Source: Streptomyces echinoruber (GTDB lineage Bacteria; Actinomycetota; Actinomycetes; Streptomycetales; Streptomycetaceae). Taken from it: a stretch of DNA of 64,000 nt. The notes under the pieces are model-generated. The model saw nothing but the letters and a program-made list of their open reading frames with translations. It was not told the DNA's origin and searched no databases. This document shows positions 1-11,010 of this stretch, one piece after another. The DNA is taken from the NCBI RefSeq assembly GCF_014651135.1, contig NZ_BMWH01000003.1, positions 1-64,000 on the forward strand. The letters are read 5' to 3'. Each line of letters begins with the position of its first letter. Within the stretch, counting starts at the first letter, position 1. Both the position numbers and the translations under genes were made by a program.

Positions 1-46
1 GGCCGTCCCCGCCGGGGCAGCTCCCCCCGGTACGGGCGCGCCGGGG

Positions 47-1963
<1,917 letters not shown>

Positions 1964-2658
1964 GGTGCGGCGTATCTCCCGGGGGTTGCGGAATGCCCGG
2001 CGCGGACGTCTGCGGTGCGCGGGCCCTGCCGGGCTGAACATGCCACGGCCTCACCCCATGGTACGGGTGCCGCGACGGCGACCACCTCTCCGGTGTGCCG
2101 GTATATCCGGTTCTCCCGGTTTGCGACCCTCTCGGGTCTTCCTCACACCCCTCGGCCTTCCGGAGTCGCACGGTTGTAGTTTGACCTGGCTTTGCCAAAG
2201 AGGCGGGGCGCGGCCCGCGGTCCGCCGGCCGGCTTGATCACCCGCGCCGGATGGATCGGCATTCCCGGCGACGGCGCGGACGCGTGTCCGGAAAACCGCT
2301 GCCGGCCGCAAGACGGTCACCTCAAGGAGCACCGCCGCCCTCTCCGCCCGTGCCGCCGGCCCGCCGGGTCGGCGGCGGTGTGTTCCGCGGCACGGGGCCG
2401 GACCTCGCGTCGAGAACCGGTCTTTCGTCGTCTTTCGTCGCGCGATCGCGGATACAGGGTTTTCCCTATGGCTGGAAATAAAGGGAGTTCTCCACGGTCA
2501 CAGGCGTATGCCGTCCGCACTAGTCTTGCCTGCTGCTCACCCGGCCGCCCGACTCGCGGTCCGGTGAACTCTTCCGCCGCGGCGTCGAAGCAGATCTCCG
2601 CCGTCGGCGCAACTGATTTATCGTCAACTCGTTCGCTATCCGGACAGTTGACACCGAT

Positions 2659-2673
2659 ACTTGTGTAACAAGT
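2659..2673. repeat. Inverted repeat ACTTGT-gta-ACAAGT upstream of opp operon
   Basis: Perfect 6-bp arms with a 3-bp spacer, starting 6 bp after a TTGACA hexamer at 2648-2653. Position and symmetry suggest an operator for a dimeric regulator of the importer genes; the regulator is unknown. Confidence 0.45.
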
Positions 2674-2762
2674 CCGTTTCGCAGGCATCTTTCACCAAAC
2701 TGTTTGTCCGGATTTTGGAAGAAGTAGATGCCAGGTGTGATCGAACCGAGACCTAAGAGGTG

Positions 2763-2780
2763 TGGCTCACCTGTGAGCCA
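2763..2780. repeat. 18-bp inverted repeat TGGCTCAC-ct-GTGAGCCA
   Basis: Perfect 8-bp arms with a 2-bp centre, about 165 bp before the binding-protein start codon. It could be a DNA operator or, if transcribed, a small hairpin in the leader. The very short centre favours an operator. Confidence 0.45.
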
Positions 2781-2943
2781 TGGCAGATAGTTAGGCGCGT
2801 AGAGCTCGGGTGGACGAGCCACGTGCCGCGGACGGCGCCGGCTCACGAGCCTTGCGGGTGCACCTGATTCCCCGTTCTTGCGGTCCGTGGGATGTCCTGT
2901 GCCCGCTCTTGCGGTGAACAAAAGGACTCAGGAGGAGGAACCC

Positions 2944-4599
2944 ATGCGTGGTGCCAGGAGCGCCAAGTGGGTCGCGGGCGCGATCGTCATAGCCCTGGCC
3001 GCTACTGCCTGCGGCGGAAGTGACGACAACAGCGGCAACAGCGGCGGCAGTGGCGCCGGCAAGAACGGCGGGACCTTCCGGATGGGTATCACCGAGCCGG
3101 TGGCCATCGACCCCTACAACGCGCAGGAGTCCGAGGGCATTCTGGTCACGGACAACCTTTTCACGGGCCTGTACGAGCCGACCGCCGACGGCCAGGTCGT
3201 CCCGGCGCTCGCCACGTCCAAGAAGGCCAGCTCCGACGGCAAGACGTGGACCTTCACCATCAAGAAGGGCACCAAGTTCACCAACGGCGAGCCCGTGGAC
3301 GCCCAGGCGTTCATCCGCGGCTGGAACCGGGTGGCGCAGAAGTCGGCCGCGTCCGACGTCGCCTACCACATGGCCGGAATCGAGGGCTTCGACGAGATCC
3401 AGGCCGGCAAGTCCAAGGCCATGTCCGGCCTGAGCGCGCCCGACCCCTACACCCTCCAGGTCAAGCTGTCCTCGCCGGACTTCGAGTTCTACATCAAGAC
3501 CACCCACACGGTCTTCAGCCCCGTGCCCAAGGCCGCGGGCGACGCCCACAACAAGGCGTACAACGAAGCCCCCATCGGCAACGGCCCGTTCAAGATGCAG
3601 GGCAAGTGGGAGCACAACAAGTCGATCACCCTCGTCCGCAACGACTCCTACGGCCTGAAGAAGGCTCACCTGGACAAGGTGCAGATCGACATCCTCAACG
3701 CCAACAACGGTGTGACCCTGGAGTACCAGGGCTTCGAGTCGGGTCAGTACGACTGGGCGCGCATGCCCACCCCGCAGCTTCCGGCCGCCAAGGCCAAGTA
3801 CGAGCCGCAGGGTGAGTGGATCCAGGAGGACACCAACGGCATGAACTACCTCCTGCCGATCACCGACAACGGCCCGATGAAGAACCCGAAGGCGCGCCTG
3901 GCGGTCTCGTACGCCATCGACCGGGATGCCATCATCAAGGGCGTCTTCCAGGGCATGATGACCAAGTCCACGACGATCCTGCCGCCGGTCTTCAAGGACG
4001 TGTACCAGAAGGACCTGTGCACCTCCTGCGTCAAGCAGGACAAGGCCAAGGCCAAGCAGCTCGCCAGGGAAGGCGGCCTGAAGCCCGGCACCACCATCGA
4101 GCTCGGCTACAACACCGGCTCCGGCCACGAGGAGTGGATCCAGGCCGTCAAGCAGCAGCTCGAGGACGTCCTCGGCGTGAAGGTGAAGAGCACCGGCAAG
4201 CCCTTCGCCGAGCTGCTCGCCGACCAGCAGAAGCCGGGCGCGACGGGCCTGTACCGCTTCGCGTGGGGCGCGGACTACCCGACGCCGGACAACTACCTCT
4301 TCCCGCTGCTGGACACCGCGTCCATCAACAAGGACTCCTCCGGCAAGGTCACCGGCGACAACCGCGGCCGCTACAGCAGCAAGCAGTTCGACGCCCTCGT
4401 GGCCAAGGCCCGTTCCACCGCGGACCAGGCCGGCCGCAACGCGCTCTACAAGCAGGCCGAGAAGAAGGCCCTGGACGACATGGCCCTGATCCCGCTGTGG
4501 AACCGCACCCAGCTGCGTCTGGTCAACACCAAGAAGTTCGCCGACATCCGCATGGACTTCCACGAGAACCCCAACCTCGCCGAGATCAGCATGAAGTAG
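2944..4599 (+). CDS. Oligopeptide-binding lipoprotein (SBP family 5, BldKB/OppA-like)
   Basis: Extracytoplasmic peptide-binding subunit of an ABC importer, 551 aa. The N-terminus is a lipoprotein signal: basic MRGARSAK, a hydrophobic stretch, then ATAC with the lipidated Cys at residue 23 and a Gly/Ser/Asn-rich linker. The mature part is a full SBP_bac_5 domain (GTFRMGITEPVAIDPYNA near residue 45; an FTNGEPVDAQAFIRGWNR block). The ATG at 2944 has an ideal AGGAGGAGG site; an upstream in-frame start at 2878 would bury the signal peptide. It is first of five genes (binding protein, two permeases, two ATPases), the complete Opp set. BldK, which imports the developmental signal peptide in S. coelicolor, is this type, but sequence alone does not show which Opp paralogue this is. 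Confidence 0.93.
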   Translation: MRGARSAKWVAGAIVIALAATACGGSDDNSGNSGGSGAGKNGGTFRMGITEPVAIDPYNAQESEGILVTDNLFTGLYEPTADGQVVPALATSKKASSDGKTWTFTIKKGTKFTNGEPVDAQAFIRGWNRVAQKSAASDVAYHMAGIEGFDEIQAGKSKAMSGLSAPDPYTLQVKLSSPDFEFYIKTTHTVFSPVPKAAGDAHNKAYNEAPIGNGPFKMQGKWEHNKSITLVRNDSYGLKKAHLDKVQIDILNANNGVTLEYQGFESGQYDWARMPTPQLPAAKAKYEPQGEWIQEDTNGMNYLLPITDNGPMKNPKARLAVSYAIDRDAIIKGVFQGMMTKSTTILPPVFKDVYQKDLCTSCVKQDKAKAKQLAREGGLKPGTTIELGYNTGSGHEEWIQAVKQQLEDVLGVKVKSTGKPFAELLADQQKPGATGLYRFAWGADYPTPDNYLFPLLDTASINKDSSGKVTGDNRGRYSSKQFDALVAKARSTADQAGRNALYKQAEKKALDDMALIPLWNRTQLRLVNTKKFADIRMDFHENPNLAEISMK

Positions 4600-4780
4600 C
4601 CCGGGCGCCGCGGAACGCGGCAGTCCGGTGACGGGGCCGCGGTGCCGAGCTGGACTCGGGTGCCGCGGCCCCTCCGATCGTCGGGAGGACGCGATCCGCC
4701 CTCCCGTCCCCACCCCGCATCCCCGTCCGCGGACGGGGACGCTGCCCGGCGAACGGCAGCGCGGCGCAGAGAGGCAAGTC

Positions 4781-5707
4781 ATGGGAAGGTATGTGGTCCG
4801 TAGGCTGGGCCAGTTGGTCGTGGTCGTACTCGGTGCGACGCTGATCCTGTTCGCCTGCCTGTTCGTGCTCCCCGGCGATCCCGTGGGGCAGATCGCGGGC
4901 AGCGACAAGGCGCGCGACCCGGCCGTGATCGAGCAGTTGCACAAGCAGTACGGACTCGACAAGCCCCTTGTCGTGCAGTACGGCACCTACGTGGGCAAGC
5001 TCGTCACCGGTGACCTCGGCACGGACTACACGCAGAGCCGTCCGGTCGCGGAGATCCTCGAACCCAAACTGGTCAACACGGCGAAGCTGGCGGTGTTCGC
5101 CATCGCCATCGACATCGTCATCGGCGTCTCCGTCGGTGTGGTGGCGGCGATGCGCAGATACTCCATCTGGGACGTGTCGGCGACCTTCGTCACCACACTC
5201 GCCATCGGCGTGCCGTCCATCGTGCTCGGCATGCTCATGCAGCGTCTCTTCGTGGTCGAACTGGGCTGGTTCCCGCTGATCGCCGACGGCAGCTTCAAGT
5301 CGATGGTGCTGCCGGCCGTGACGCTCGCGATCATCGACGCCGCCCTCGTCGCACAGCTCGCCCGCAGCACCATGCTCGAAGTGCTGCGCGCCGACTACGT
5401 GAAGACGGCCGTGGCCAAGGGACTCTCCCGCCGGACGATCCTCTTCCGCCACATCCTGCGGAACTCGGTCATCCCCGTCGTCACCTACCTCGGCATCTCG
5501 TTCGGCACGCTGCTCGGCGGCGCGATCATCACCGAGACGATCTTCAACTGGAACGGCATCGGTCTCGCGCTGATCCAGGCGATCCAGCAGAACAACAACC
5601 CGATCATCGTCGGGGTGGTGACGATCAGTGTGGCGATCTTCGTCCTGCTGAACCTGGTCGTCGACCTGCTGTACGCCGCTCTCGATCCGCGTATCCGCCT
5701 CTCCTGA
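4781..5707 (+). CDS. Peptide ABC transporter permease (OppB/DppB-like)
   Basis: Inner-membrane permease, 308 aa, of the BPD_transp_1 family. It has the typical OppB start (MGRYVVRRLGQLVVVVLGATL), an extracellular loop carrying the FVLPGDPV motif, six predicted membrane segments and the cytoplasmic EAA loop around ADYVKTAVAKGLSRRTI that docks on the ATPase. The ATG at 4781 has GAGAGG 8 nt upstream; the longer in-frame extension from 4628 is Pro/Arg-rich and not family-like. It follows the binding-protein gene after a 181-bp gap and precedes the second permease by 30 bp. Confidence 0.94.
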   Translation: MGRYVVRRLGQLVVVVLGATLILFACLFVLPGDPVGQIAGSDKARDPAVIEQLHKQYGLDKPLVVQYGTYVGKLVTGDLGTDYTQSRPVAEILEPKLVNTAKLAVFAIAIDIVIGVSVGVVAAMRRYSIWDVSATFVTTLAIGVPSIVLGMLMQRLFVVELGWFPLIADGSFKSMVLPAVTLAIIDAALVAQLARSTMLEVLRADYVKTAVAKGLSRRTILFRHILRNSVIPVVTYLGISFGTLLGGAIITETIFNWNGIGLALIQAIQQNNNPIIVGVVTISVAIFVLLNLVVDLLYAALDPRIRLS

Positions 5708-5737
5708 CCCGCCGGGTCGCCACCAAGGAGTCACACC

Positions 5738-6658
5738 ATGACCGAACTCGTCACGGGCACGGGAGAGCCGGCACCGGCCCCCGCCGCGACACAGCCCGGC
5801 GCGGAACCCAGCGTCGCCAGGGTCAGTCAGTGGGCCGACATCCGGCACCGCTTCTTCGCCAACAAGCTGGCCGTGGTCGGCCTGGCGATCATCGTCGTCC
5901 TTGTGCTCACCGCCCTCCTCGCCCCCGTGCTGGCGCCGTACGACCCGCTCAAGCAGGACCTGACCGCCACGCTCCAGGCCCCGGGCGGCAAGCACCTGCT
6001 GGGCACCGACGCGCTCGGCCGGGACCAGCTCTCCCGCCTCATCTACGGCAGCCGGATCGCGGTGGTCGTCGGCCTCGCCTCCATCCTCGTCGCGCTCACC
6101 ATCGGCATCGTGCTGGGCGCCCTGGCCGGCTACTTCGGCCGCTGGGTCGACACGGTGATCATGCGGGCCGCGGACATCTTCTTCGCGTTCCCGCTGCTCA
6201 TCGGCTCCATCGTCATCATCCTGCTGATGGGCCGCGGCGTCCTGCCCGTCGTGCTGTCCCTGGGCATCTTCCAGTGGGCCACCTTCGCCCGCCTGCTGCG
6301 CAGCCAGATCCTCTCCGTGCGCGAGATGGACTTCGTCCACGCCGCCCGGGCGCTCGGGGCCGGCCGGAGCCGGATCATCCGGAAGCACATCCTGCCCAAC
6401 TCCGTCACGTCGGTCCTGGTGTACGGCACCAGCAACGTCGGCATCGCCATCGTCGCGGAGGCCTCGCTGTCGTACCTGGGCGTGGGGGTCGACCCGGAGG
6501 TCGCCGAGTGGGGCAACATGATCTCGGCCGGGCGCGGATTCATGGGAGTCAAGGACTTCATGTGGACCTACCCGAGCCTCGCCATCGTCATCACCGCGCT
6601 GGGCTTCATCCTGCTGGGCAACGGCCTGCGCGACGCACTCGACCCGAAGCTGCGGTGA
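5738..6658 (+). CDS. Peptide ABC transporter permease (OppC/DppC-like)
   Basis: Second membrane subunit, 306 aa. A roughly 35-residue Ala/Pro-rich cytoplasmic N-terminus leads into the OppC_N helix (RHRFFANKLAVVGLAIIVVL). The characteristic GTDALGRDQLSRLIYGSR segment follows, then five further membrane helices with the EAA loop near MDFVHAARALGAGRSRI. AAGGAG precedes the ATG by 8 nt. With the upstream permease it would form the heterodimeric channel. Confidence 0.94.
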   Translation: MTELVTGTGEPAPAPAATQPGAEPSVARVSQWADIRHRFFANKLAVVGLAIIVVLVLTALLAPVLAPYDPLKQDLTATLQAPGGKHLLGTDALGRDQLSRLIYGSRIAVVVGLASILVALTIGIVLGALAGYFGRWVDTVIMRAADIFFAFPLLIGSIVIILLMGRGVLPVVLSLGIFQWATFARLLRSQILSVREMDFVHAARALGAGRSRIIRKHILPNSVTSVLVYGTSNVGIAIVAEASLSYLGVGVDPEVAEWGNMISAGRGFMGVKDFMWTYPSLAIVITALGFILLGNGLRDALDPKLR

Positions 6659-6706
6659 GGCACACCCGTGAGTCGACCCCTGCTGAAGCAAGACGAAGGT
6701 GATGGC

Positions 6707-7753
6707 ATGACCAGCCTGGAAACGGCTCCCGCGAACGCCGGGCCGGACGGGACCGCGCCGCTGCTCGAAGTCCGGGACCTGCACGTGGAGTTCAAGGTCC
6801 GCGACTCCGTCACGAAAGCGGTCAACGGCGTCAACTACAGCGTCAACGCGGGCGAGACGCTGGCGGTGCTCGGCGAGTCGGGCTCGGGCAAGTCCGTCAC
6901 CGCACAAGCGATCATGGGCATTCTGGACAGCCCTCCCGGACGCATCACGAAGGGCCAGATCTTCTTCCAGGGCCAGGACATCCTCAGCCTGCCGGAGAAC
7001 GAGCGCCGCAAACTGCGTGGCGCCAGGATGGCCATGATCTTCCAGGACGCCCTGTCCTCCCTCAACCCCGTGCTGTCGGTGGGCTTCCAGCTCGGCGAGA
7101 TGTTCCGCGCCCACCAGGGCCTGACCCGCAAGGAAGCCAAGGCGAAGGCCATCGAGCTGATGGACCGCGTGCGCATCCCCGCCGCCCGGCAGCGGGTCAA
7201 CGACTACCCGCACCAGTTCTCCGGCGGCATGCGCCAGCGCATCATGATCGCCATGGCGCTCGCCCTGGAGCCCGACCTCATCATCGCCGACGAACCGACC
7301 ACCGCCCTGGACGTCACCGTCCAGGCCCAGGTGATGGACCTGCTCGCGGAGCTCCAGCGCGAGTACAACATGGGGCTGATCCTCATCACGCACGACCTGG
7401 GCGTGGTCGCGGACGTGGCCGACAAGATCGCCGTCATGTACGCGGGCCGGATCGTGGAGACCGCCCCGGTCCACGAGCTGTACAAGCGGCCGGCCCACCC
7501 GTACACACGCGGCCTGCTCGACTCCATCCCCCGGCTCGACCAGAAGGGGCAGGAGCTGTACGCGATCAAGGGACTGCCCCCCAACCTGCAGCAGATCCCG
7601 CCCGGTTGCGCCTTCAACCCGCGGTGCGCGCAGGCACGGGACATCTGCCGCACCGACGTTCCGGCGCTCGTCCCGGTGACCGGCGAGGACGGCACGGAAC
7701 TGCCGGGCCGTGCTTCCGCGTGCCACTTCTGGAAGGAGACGCTCCGTGGCTGA
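6707..7753 (+). CDS. Peptide ABC transporter ATPase (OppD/DppD-like)
   Basis: Cytoplasmic ATPase, 348 aa. Walker A is GESGSGKS, the signature is FSGGMRQR, Walker B leads into ADEPTTALD, and the switch His follows in LITHDLG. The C-terminal oligo_HPY extension with Cys-rich [17 protein letters not shown] is typical of peptide importers. The ATG at 6707 has GAAGG upstream; an in-frame GTG at 6668 with GGTGAGG before it would add 13 residues and cannot be excluded. The next gene starts inside this one's last codons, so the two ATPases are probably made in equal amounts. Confidence 0.94.
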   Translation: MTSLETAPANAGPDGTAPLLEVRDLHVEFKVRDSVTKAVNGVNYSVNAGETLAVLGESGSGKSVTAQAIMGILDSPPGRITKGQIFFQGQDILSLPENERRKLRGARMAMIFQDALSSLNPVLSVGFQLGEMFRAHQGLTRKEAKAKAIELMDRVRIPAARQRVNDYPHQFSGGMRQRIMIAMALALEPDLIIADEPTTALDVTVQAQVMDLLAELQREYNMGLILITHDLGVVADVADKIAVMYAGRIVETAPVHELYKRPAHPYTRGLLDSIPRLDQKGQELYAIKGLPPNLQQIPPGCAFNPRCAQARDICRTDVPALVPVTGEDGTELPGRASACHFWKETLRG

Positions 7754-8894
7754 GCTCAGCAAGGACAGCGGACACACCGACGCCATGCCGAACGTCTCCG
7801 AGGTGGAGGTCGTCGACGCGTCGTCCGAGACGGAGGCGGTCGCGGCCGTCGAGGCGCCCGTTCAGCGGGGAGAGCCGATCCTGCAGGTGCGGGACCTGGT
7901 GAAGCACTTCCCGCTGACCCGGGGCATCCTGTTCAAGCGTCAGATCGGAGCGGTCAGAGCGGTCGACGGCGTCTCCTTCGACCTCCACCAGGGCGAGACG
8001 CTCGGCATAGTCGGCGAGTCCGGCTGCGGCAAGTCCACCGTGGCCAAGCTGCTGATGAACCTGGAGCGGCCCACCGCCGGGCAGATCTTCTACAAGGGCC
8101 AGGACATCACCCGGCTGTCCGGGCGTGCGCTGAAGGCGGTGCGCCGCAACATCCAGATGGTGTTCCAGGACCCGTACACCTCGCTCAACCCCCGCATGAC
8201 GGTGGGCGACATCATCGGTGAGCCCTTCGACATCCACCCCGAGGCGGCGCCCAAGGGCGACCGGCGCAAGCGGGTGCAGGAACTGCTGGACGTCGTCGGC
8301 CTCAACCCCGAGTACATCAACCGCTACCCGCACCAGTTCTCCGGCGGTCAGCGCCAGCGCATCGGCATCGCCCGCGGGCTCGCGCTCAACCCGGAGATCA
8401 TCATCTGCGACGAGCCGGTGTCGGCGCTGGACGTCTCCGTCCAGGCGCAGGTCATCAACCTGATGGAGCGGCTGCAGGACGAGTTCAACCTCTCCTACAT
8501 CTTCATCGCGCACGACCTGTCGATCGTCCGGCACATCTCCGACCGCGTCGGCGTGATGTACCTCGGCCGGATCGCCGAGATCGGCACCGACGAGCAGATC
8601 TACGAACACCCCACGCACCCCTACACCCAGGCGCTGCTGTCGGCGGTGCCCGTCCCCGACCCCGAGGCCCGCGAGCACCGCGAGCGGATCATCCTCACCG
8701 GCGACGTGCCCTCCCCGGCCAACCCGCCCTCCGGCTGCCGCTTCCGCACCCGCTGCTGGAAGGCCCAGGACAAGTGCGCCCAGGAGGTGCCCCTGCTCGC
8801 CGTGCCCGAGCGGTTCAAGGGCACCGACTCCCCGGCGGCCCACGAGTCGGCCTGCCACTTCGCGGAGGAGAAGGACGTGGTCCACGCGGCCTGA
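7746..8894 (+). CDS. Peptide ABC transporter ATPase (OppF/DppF-like)
   Basis: Second ATPase, 382 aa. It has an acidic N-terminal extension of about 45 residues, then Walker A GESGCGKS, signature [17 protein letters not shown] and FIAHDLS, and the Cys-containing oligo_HPY C-terminus ([17 protein letters not shown]). The GTG at 7746 overlaps the stop of the preceding ATPase by 8 nt and has GGAGAC 9 nt upstream. It is the last gene of the importer operon; a strong hairpin follows at 8913-8948. Confidence 0.94.
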   Translation: MAELSKDSGHTDAMPNVSEVEVVDASSETEAVAAVEAPVQRGEPILQVRDLVKHFPLTRGILFKRQIGAVRAVDGVSFDLHQGETLGIVGESGCGKSTVAKLLMNLERPTAGQIFYKGQDITRLSGRALKAVRRNIQMVFQDPYTSLNPRMTVGDIIGEPFDIHPEAAPKGDRRKRVQELLDVVGLNPEYINRYPHQFSGGQRQRIGIARGLALNPEIIICDEPVSALDVSVQAQVINLMERLQDEFNLSYIFIAHDLSIVRHISDRVGVMYLGRIAEIGTDEQIYEHPTHPYTQALLSAVPVPDPEAREHRERIILTGDVPSPANPPSGCRFRTRCWKAQDKCAQEVPLLAVPERFKGTDSPAAHESACHFAEEKDVVHAA

Positions 8895-8912
8895 CGCCCG
8901 CCGCCCACGTGC

Positions 8913-8948
8913 CCGGTTCCCGGTGCCCCGCGGGGTGCCGGGAACCGG
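8913..8948 (+). terminator. Hairpin terminator of the first opp operon
   Basis: Perfect 11-bp arms, CCGGTTCCCGG and CCGGGAACCGG, with a GC-rich inner part that can extend the stem. It starts 19 bp after the OppF-like stop codon. There is no U-tract, which is normal in Streptomyces. Confidence 0.7.
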
Positions 8949-8966
8949 CGTTCCGCCCCGGGACAT

Positions 8967-9036
8967 CCGAGGACCGGGCGCTTCGGAGCCGCACACTTCA
9001 GGACCGGACGCTTTGGGACCGGACACTTCAGGACCA
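8967..9036 (+). repeat. Degenerate ~17-bp tandem repeats before the VOC gene
   Basis: Four imperfect copies of a unit resembling AGGACCGGACGCTTC (variants CGGGCGCTTCGG, CCGCACACTTC, CGGACGCTTTGG) fill the space between the terminator and the VOC start. The last copy supplies AGGACCAGG, which serves as the ribosome-binding site of the next gene. Confidence 0.5.
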
Positions 9037-9038
9037 GG

Positions 9039-9431
9039 ATGCTGCACCACATCGAACTCTGGGTGCCCGACCTCGCGCGCGCGGTGCGCGAATGGGGCTG
9101 GCTGCTCACCCGGCTCGGCGGCCGGCCCTACCAGGAGTGGGAGCACGGCCGCAGCTGGCGGCTGGGCGGGACGTACCTGGTCGTGGAGCAGTCGCCGGCG
9201 ATGAGCGGCGAACGCCACGACCGGATGCGCCCGGGGCTCAACCACCTCGCCTTCCACGCCGGGAGCCGCGGTGACGTCGACACCCTCTCCGCCGCCGCCC
9301 CGGCCCACGGGTGGCACCCGCTCTTCGCCGACCGGTACCCGCACGCGGGCGGACCGCGGCACTATGCCGCCTACCTGGTGAACTCGGACGGCTTCGAGGC
9401 GGAGTTGGTGGCCGCGGAGCAACGGGCCTGA
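9039..9431 (+). CDS. VOC/glyoxalase-like small protein
   Basis: 130-aa single-domain protein of the vicinal oxygen chelate fold. The N-terminal strand-helix MLHHIELWVPDLARAVREWGWLL carries a His at the usual first metal-ligand place. NHLAFHAG gives the second His, and the C-terminal EAELVAAE gives the Glu expected in the family. The substrate cannot be read from the sequence. The start ATG has AGGACCAGG immediately upstream. The gene ends 5 bp before the convergent second importer operon, so transcription must stop inside the opposing gene or continue antisense. Confidence 0.8.
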   Translation: MLHHIELWVPDLARAVREWGWLLTRLGGRPYQEWEHGRSWRLGGTYLVVEQSPAMSGERHDRMRPGLNHLAFHAGSRGDVDTLSAAAPAHGWHPLFADRYPHAGGPRHYAAYLVNSDGFEAELVAAEQRA

Positions 9432-9435
9432 GGCG

Positions 9436-10440
9436 TCACGGGGCTACGCGCGCCCCCGCCCAGTGGCACGCCACCTGCGCCCGGCCGCCCCCCTCCAGCA
9501 CCGCCGGTTCCTCGGTACGGCACCGGTCGGCGACGCCCGCCCGCGCGGCCTCGCCGCCCGCCAGTACCGGGCAACGGGCCTGGAAGCGGCAGCCGGAGGG
9601 GATGTGGGTGGGGTCGGGCGGCTCGCCGGTGAGGACGACGGGGGCGCCCGGGGCCTCGGGGAGGACGGAGAGGAGGGCCTGGGTGTAGGGGTGCCGGGGT
9701 GCCGTGAGGACGTCCTCCACCGGGCCGGTCTCCACGACGCGCCCCAGGTACATCACCGCCACCCGGTCGGCGATGTTCCAGGCGAGGCCCAGGTCGTGGG
9801 TCACCACCAGCGCGGCCAGGCCCAGTTCGGTGCGCAGCCGCAGCAGCAGGGCGAGGATCTCGCCGCGCGCCGAGGCGTCCAGGGAGGCCACCGGCTCGTC
9901 GGCCACCAGCAGTTCCGGGTCCAGGGCCAACGCGCCCGCGATGACGACGCGTTGGCGCTGTCCGCCGGAGAGTTCGTGCGGGTGGCGCAGGAAGAAGCGC
10001 TCGGGGGGCCGCAGTCCGGCGCGGGAGAGGGCCCGCGCCACCGCCTCCCGCTCGTCACCGCCGTGGCGGTGGATGCGCAGGCCCTCGGCGACCGCCTCGT
10101 AGACCGTGTGCCGGGGGTTGAGGGAGCCGCTGGGGTCCTGCAGGACCAGCTGGGCGCGGCGGCGGTAGGTCTTCAGGGCCCGGGAGCCGTACTCCAGCGG
10201 CCGGCCCGCGAAGACGACCTGCCCCCGCGTCGGGCGGACCAGGCCGAGCAGGGCGCGGGCCAGCGTCGTCTTGCCGCAGCCGGACTCGCCGACCAGGGCG
10301 ACGATCTCGCCGGGGCGGATGTCGAGGTGGACGCCGTCGACGGCGCGCAGCGGCGGTCCGCCGCGCCGGCCCGGGAAGGCGACGTGCAGGTCCCGGGCGC
10401 TGAGCAGCGGGGGCGGGGACGGGGTGCCGTCGTCGGTCAC
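9436..10440 (-). CDS. Peptide ABC transporter ATPase (DppF/OppF-like), second importer
   Basis: 334-aa ATPase, last gene of the minus-strand importer operon. It has Walker A GESGCGKT, signature LSGGQRQR, ADEPVASLD, VVTHDLG and the peptide-importer C-terminus with PSGCRFQARCPVLAGG. It starts with GTG at 10440, overlapping the TGA of the preceding ATPase by 4 nt (GTGA). The GC content and many Arg/Pro codons generate long false frames on the opposite strand. Confidence 0.93.
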   Translation of the reverse strand: MTDDGTPSPPPLLSARDLHVAFPGRRGGPPLRAVDGVHLDIRPGEIVALVGESGCGKTTLARALLGLVRPTRGQVVFAGRPLEYGSRALKTYRRRAQLVLQDPSGSLNPRHTVYEAVAEGLRIHRHGGDEREAVARALSRAGLRPPERFFLRHPHELSGGQRQRVVIAGALALDPELLVADEPVASLDASARGEILALLLRLRTELGLAALVVTHDLGLAWNIADRVAVMYLGRVVETGPVEDVLTAPRHPYTQALLSVLPEAPGAPVVLTGEPPDPTHIPSGCRFQARCPVLAGGEAARAGVADRCRTEEPAVLEGGGRAQVACHWAGARVAP

Positions 10441-11010
10441 GGGGTGCTCCTCGTCCTGGACGTGCCCGTCGCCTCACCGGCGGGGGCGGCACCGGTGGCG
10501 GCAGCATCGGTGGCGGGTCCGGCGGCGGCAGCCTCGGCGGCGGGTTCGGCGGCGGGTTCGGCGGCGGGTTCGGCGTTCGTGCCGGTTCCGGTGGGTCCGG
10601 CGTCCGTGCCGGTTCCGGTGGGTCCAGCGTTCGTGCCGGTTCCGGTGGGTCCGGCGTTCGTGCCGGTTCCGGTGGGTCCGGCGTTCGTGCCGGTTCCGGC
10701 GGGTCGGGTGTCCGCTCCGGCACCGGCCACGGGGCCGGTGGCTGTTTCGGCTTCGGTGACAGGTTCGGTGTCCGTGCCGACTCCGGCCGTGGGTTCGGCG
10801 TTGGCTTCGGCGCCGGGGGCGAGCCCGGTGGCCGCTTCGGTTCCGGCCACGGGTGCGGTGGCCGTTCCGGTACCGGCGGCCGGGTCGGCGGTCGCTCCGG
10901 TACCGGCGGCCGGCTCTGATGCCGACCCGGTGGCCGTTCCGGCACCGGCGGCGGACCCGGCGTCCGTGCCGGCTCCGGTCGTCGCTGCGGCGTCCGCCGC
11001 GGGGGCGTCC
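10437..11010 (-). repeat. Coding minisatellite in the DppD-like tail
   Basis: About 570 bp of low-complexity coding DNA. The clearest part, roughly 10573-10707, is a 27-bp unit (GTTCGTGCCGGTTCCGGTGG plus 7 bases on the plus strand) in about five near-identical copies. A 12-bp unit (GGCGGCGGGTTC) in 3-4 copies lies at 10536-10575. The rest is decayed repeats of similar composition. Every unit is a multiple of 3, so copy-number changes keep the reading frame. Confidence 0.85.

Larger units (their letters stand above)
1964..2943. promoter_or_regulatory. Long intergenic region between typA and the opp operon
   Basis: About 980 bases with no credible gene; the open frames here lack sensible composition and have no neighbour support. 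It must hold the divergent typA and opp promoters. The part from about 2440 to 2800 is clearly more AT-rich than the flanks and contains two perfect inverted repeats, listed separately. TTGACA at 2648-2653 is a fair -35 match but no convincing -10 follows at normal spacing. The last 140 bases, 2800-2943, would be the leader of the opp mRNA. Confidence 0.6.

Noticed and set aside
2520..2921. 133-aa minus-strand frame in the opp control region
   Set aside because: No ribosome site, no coding bias (low third-position GC) and it overlaps the operator-like repeats.
4586..7786. 1066-aa minus-strand open frame
   Set aside because: Antisense shadow of the permease and ATPase genes, which have clear motifs and ribosome sites.
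10573..10707. CRISPR-like array
   Set aside because: The 27-bp copies are directly adjacent with no spacers, and they are in frame within a gene.
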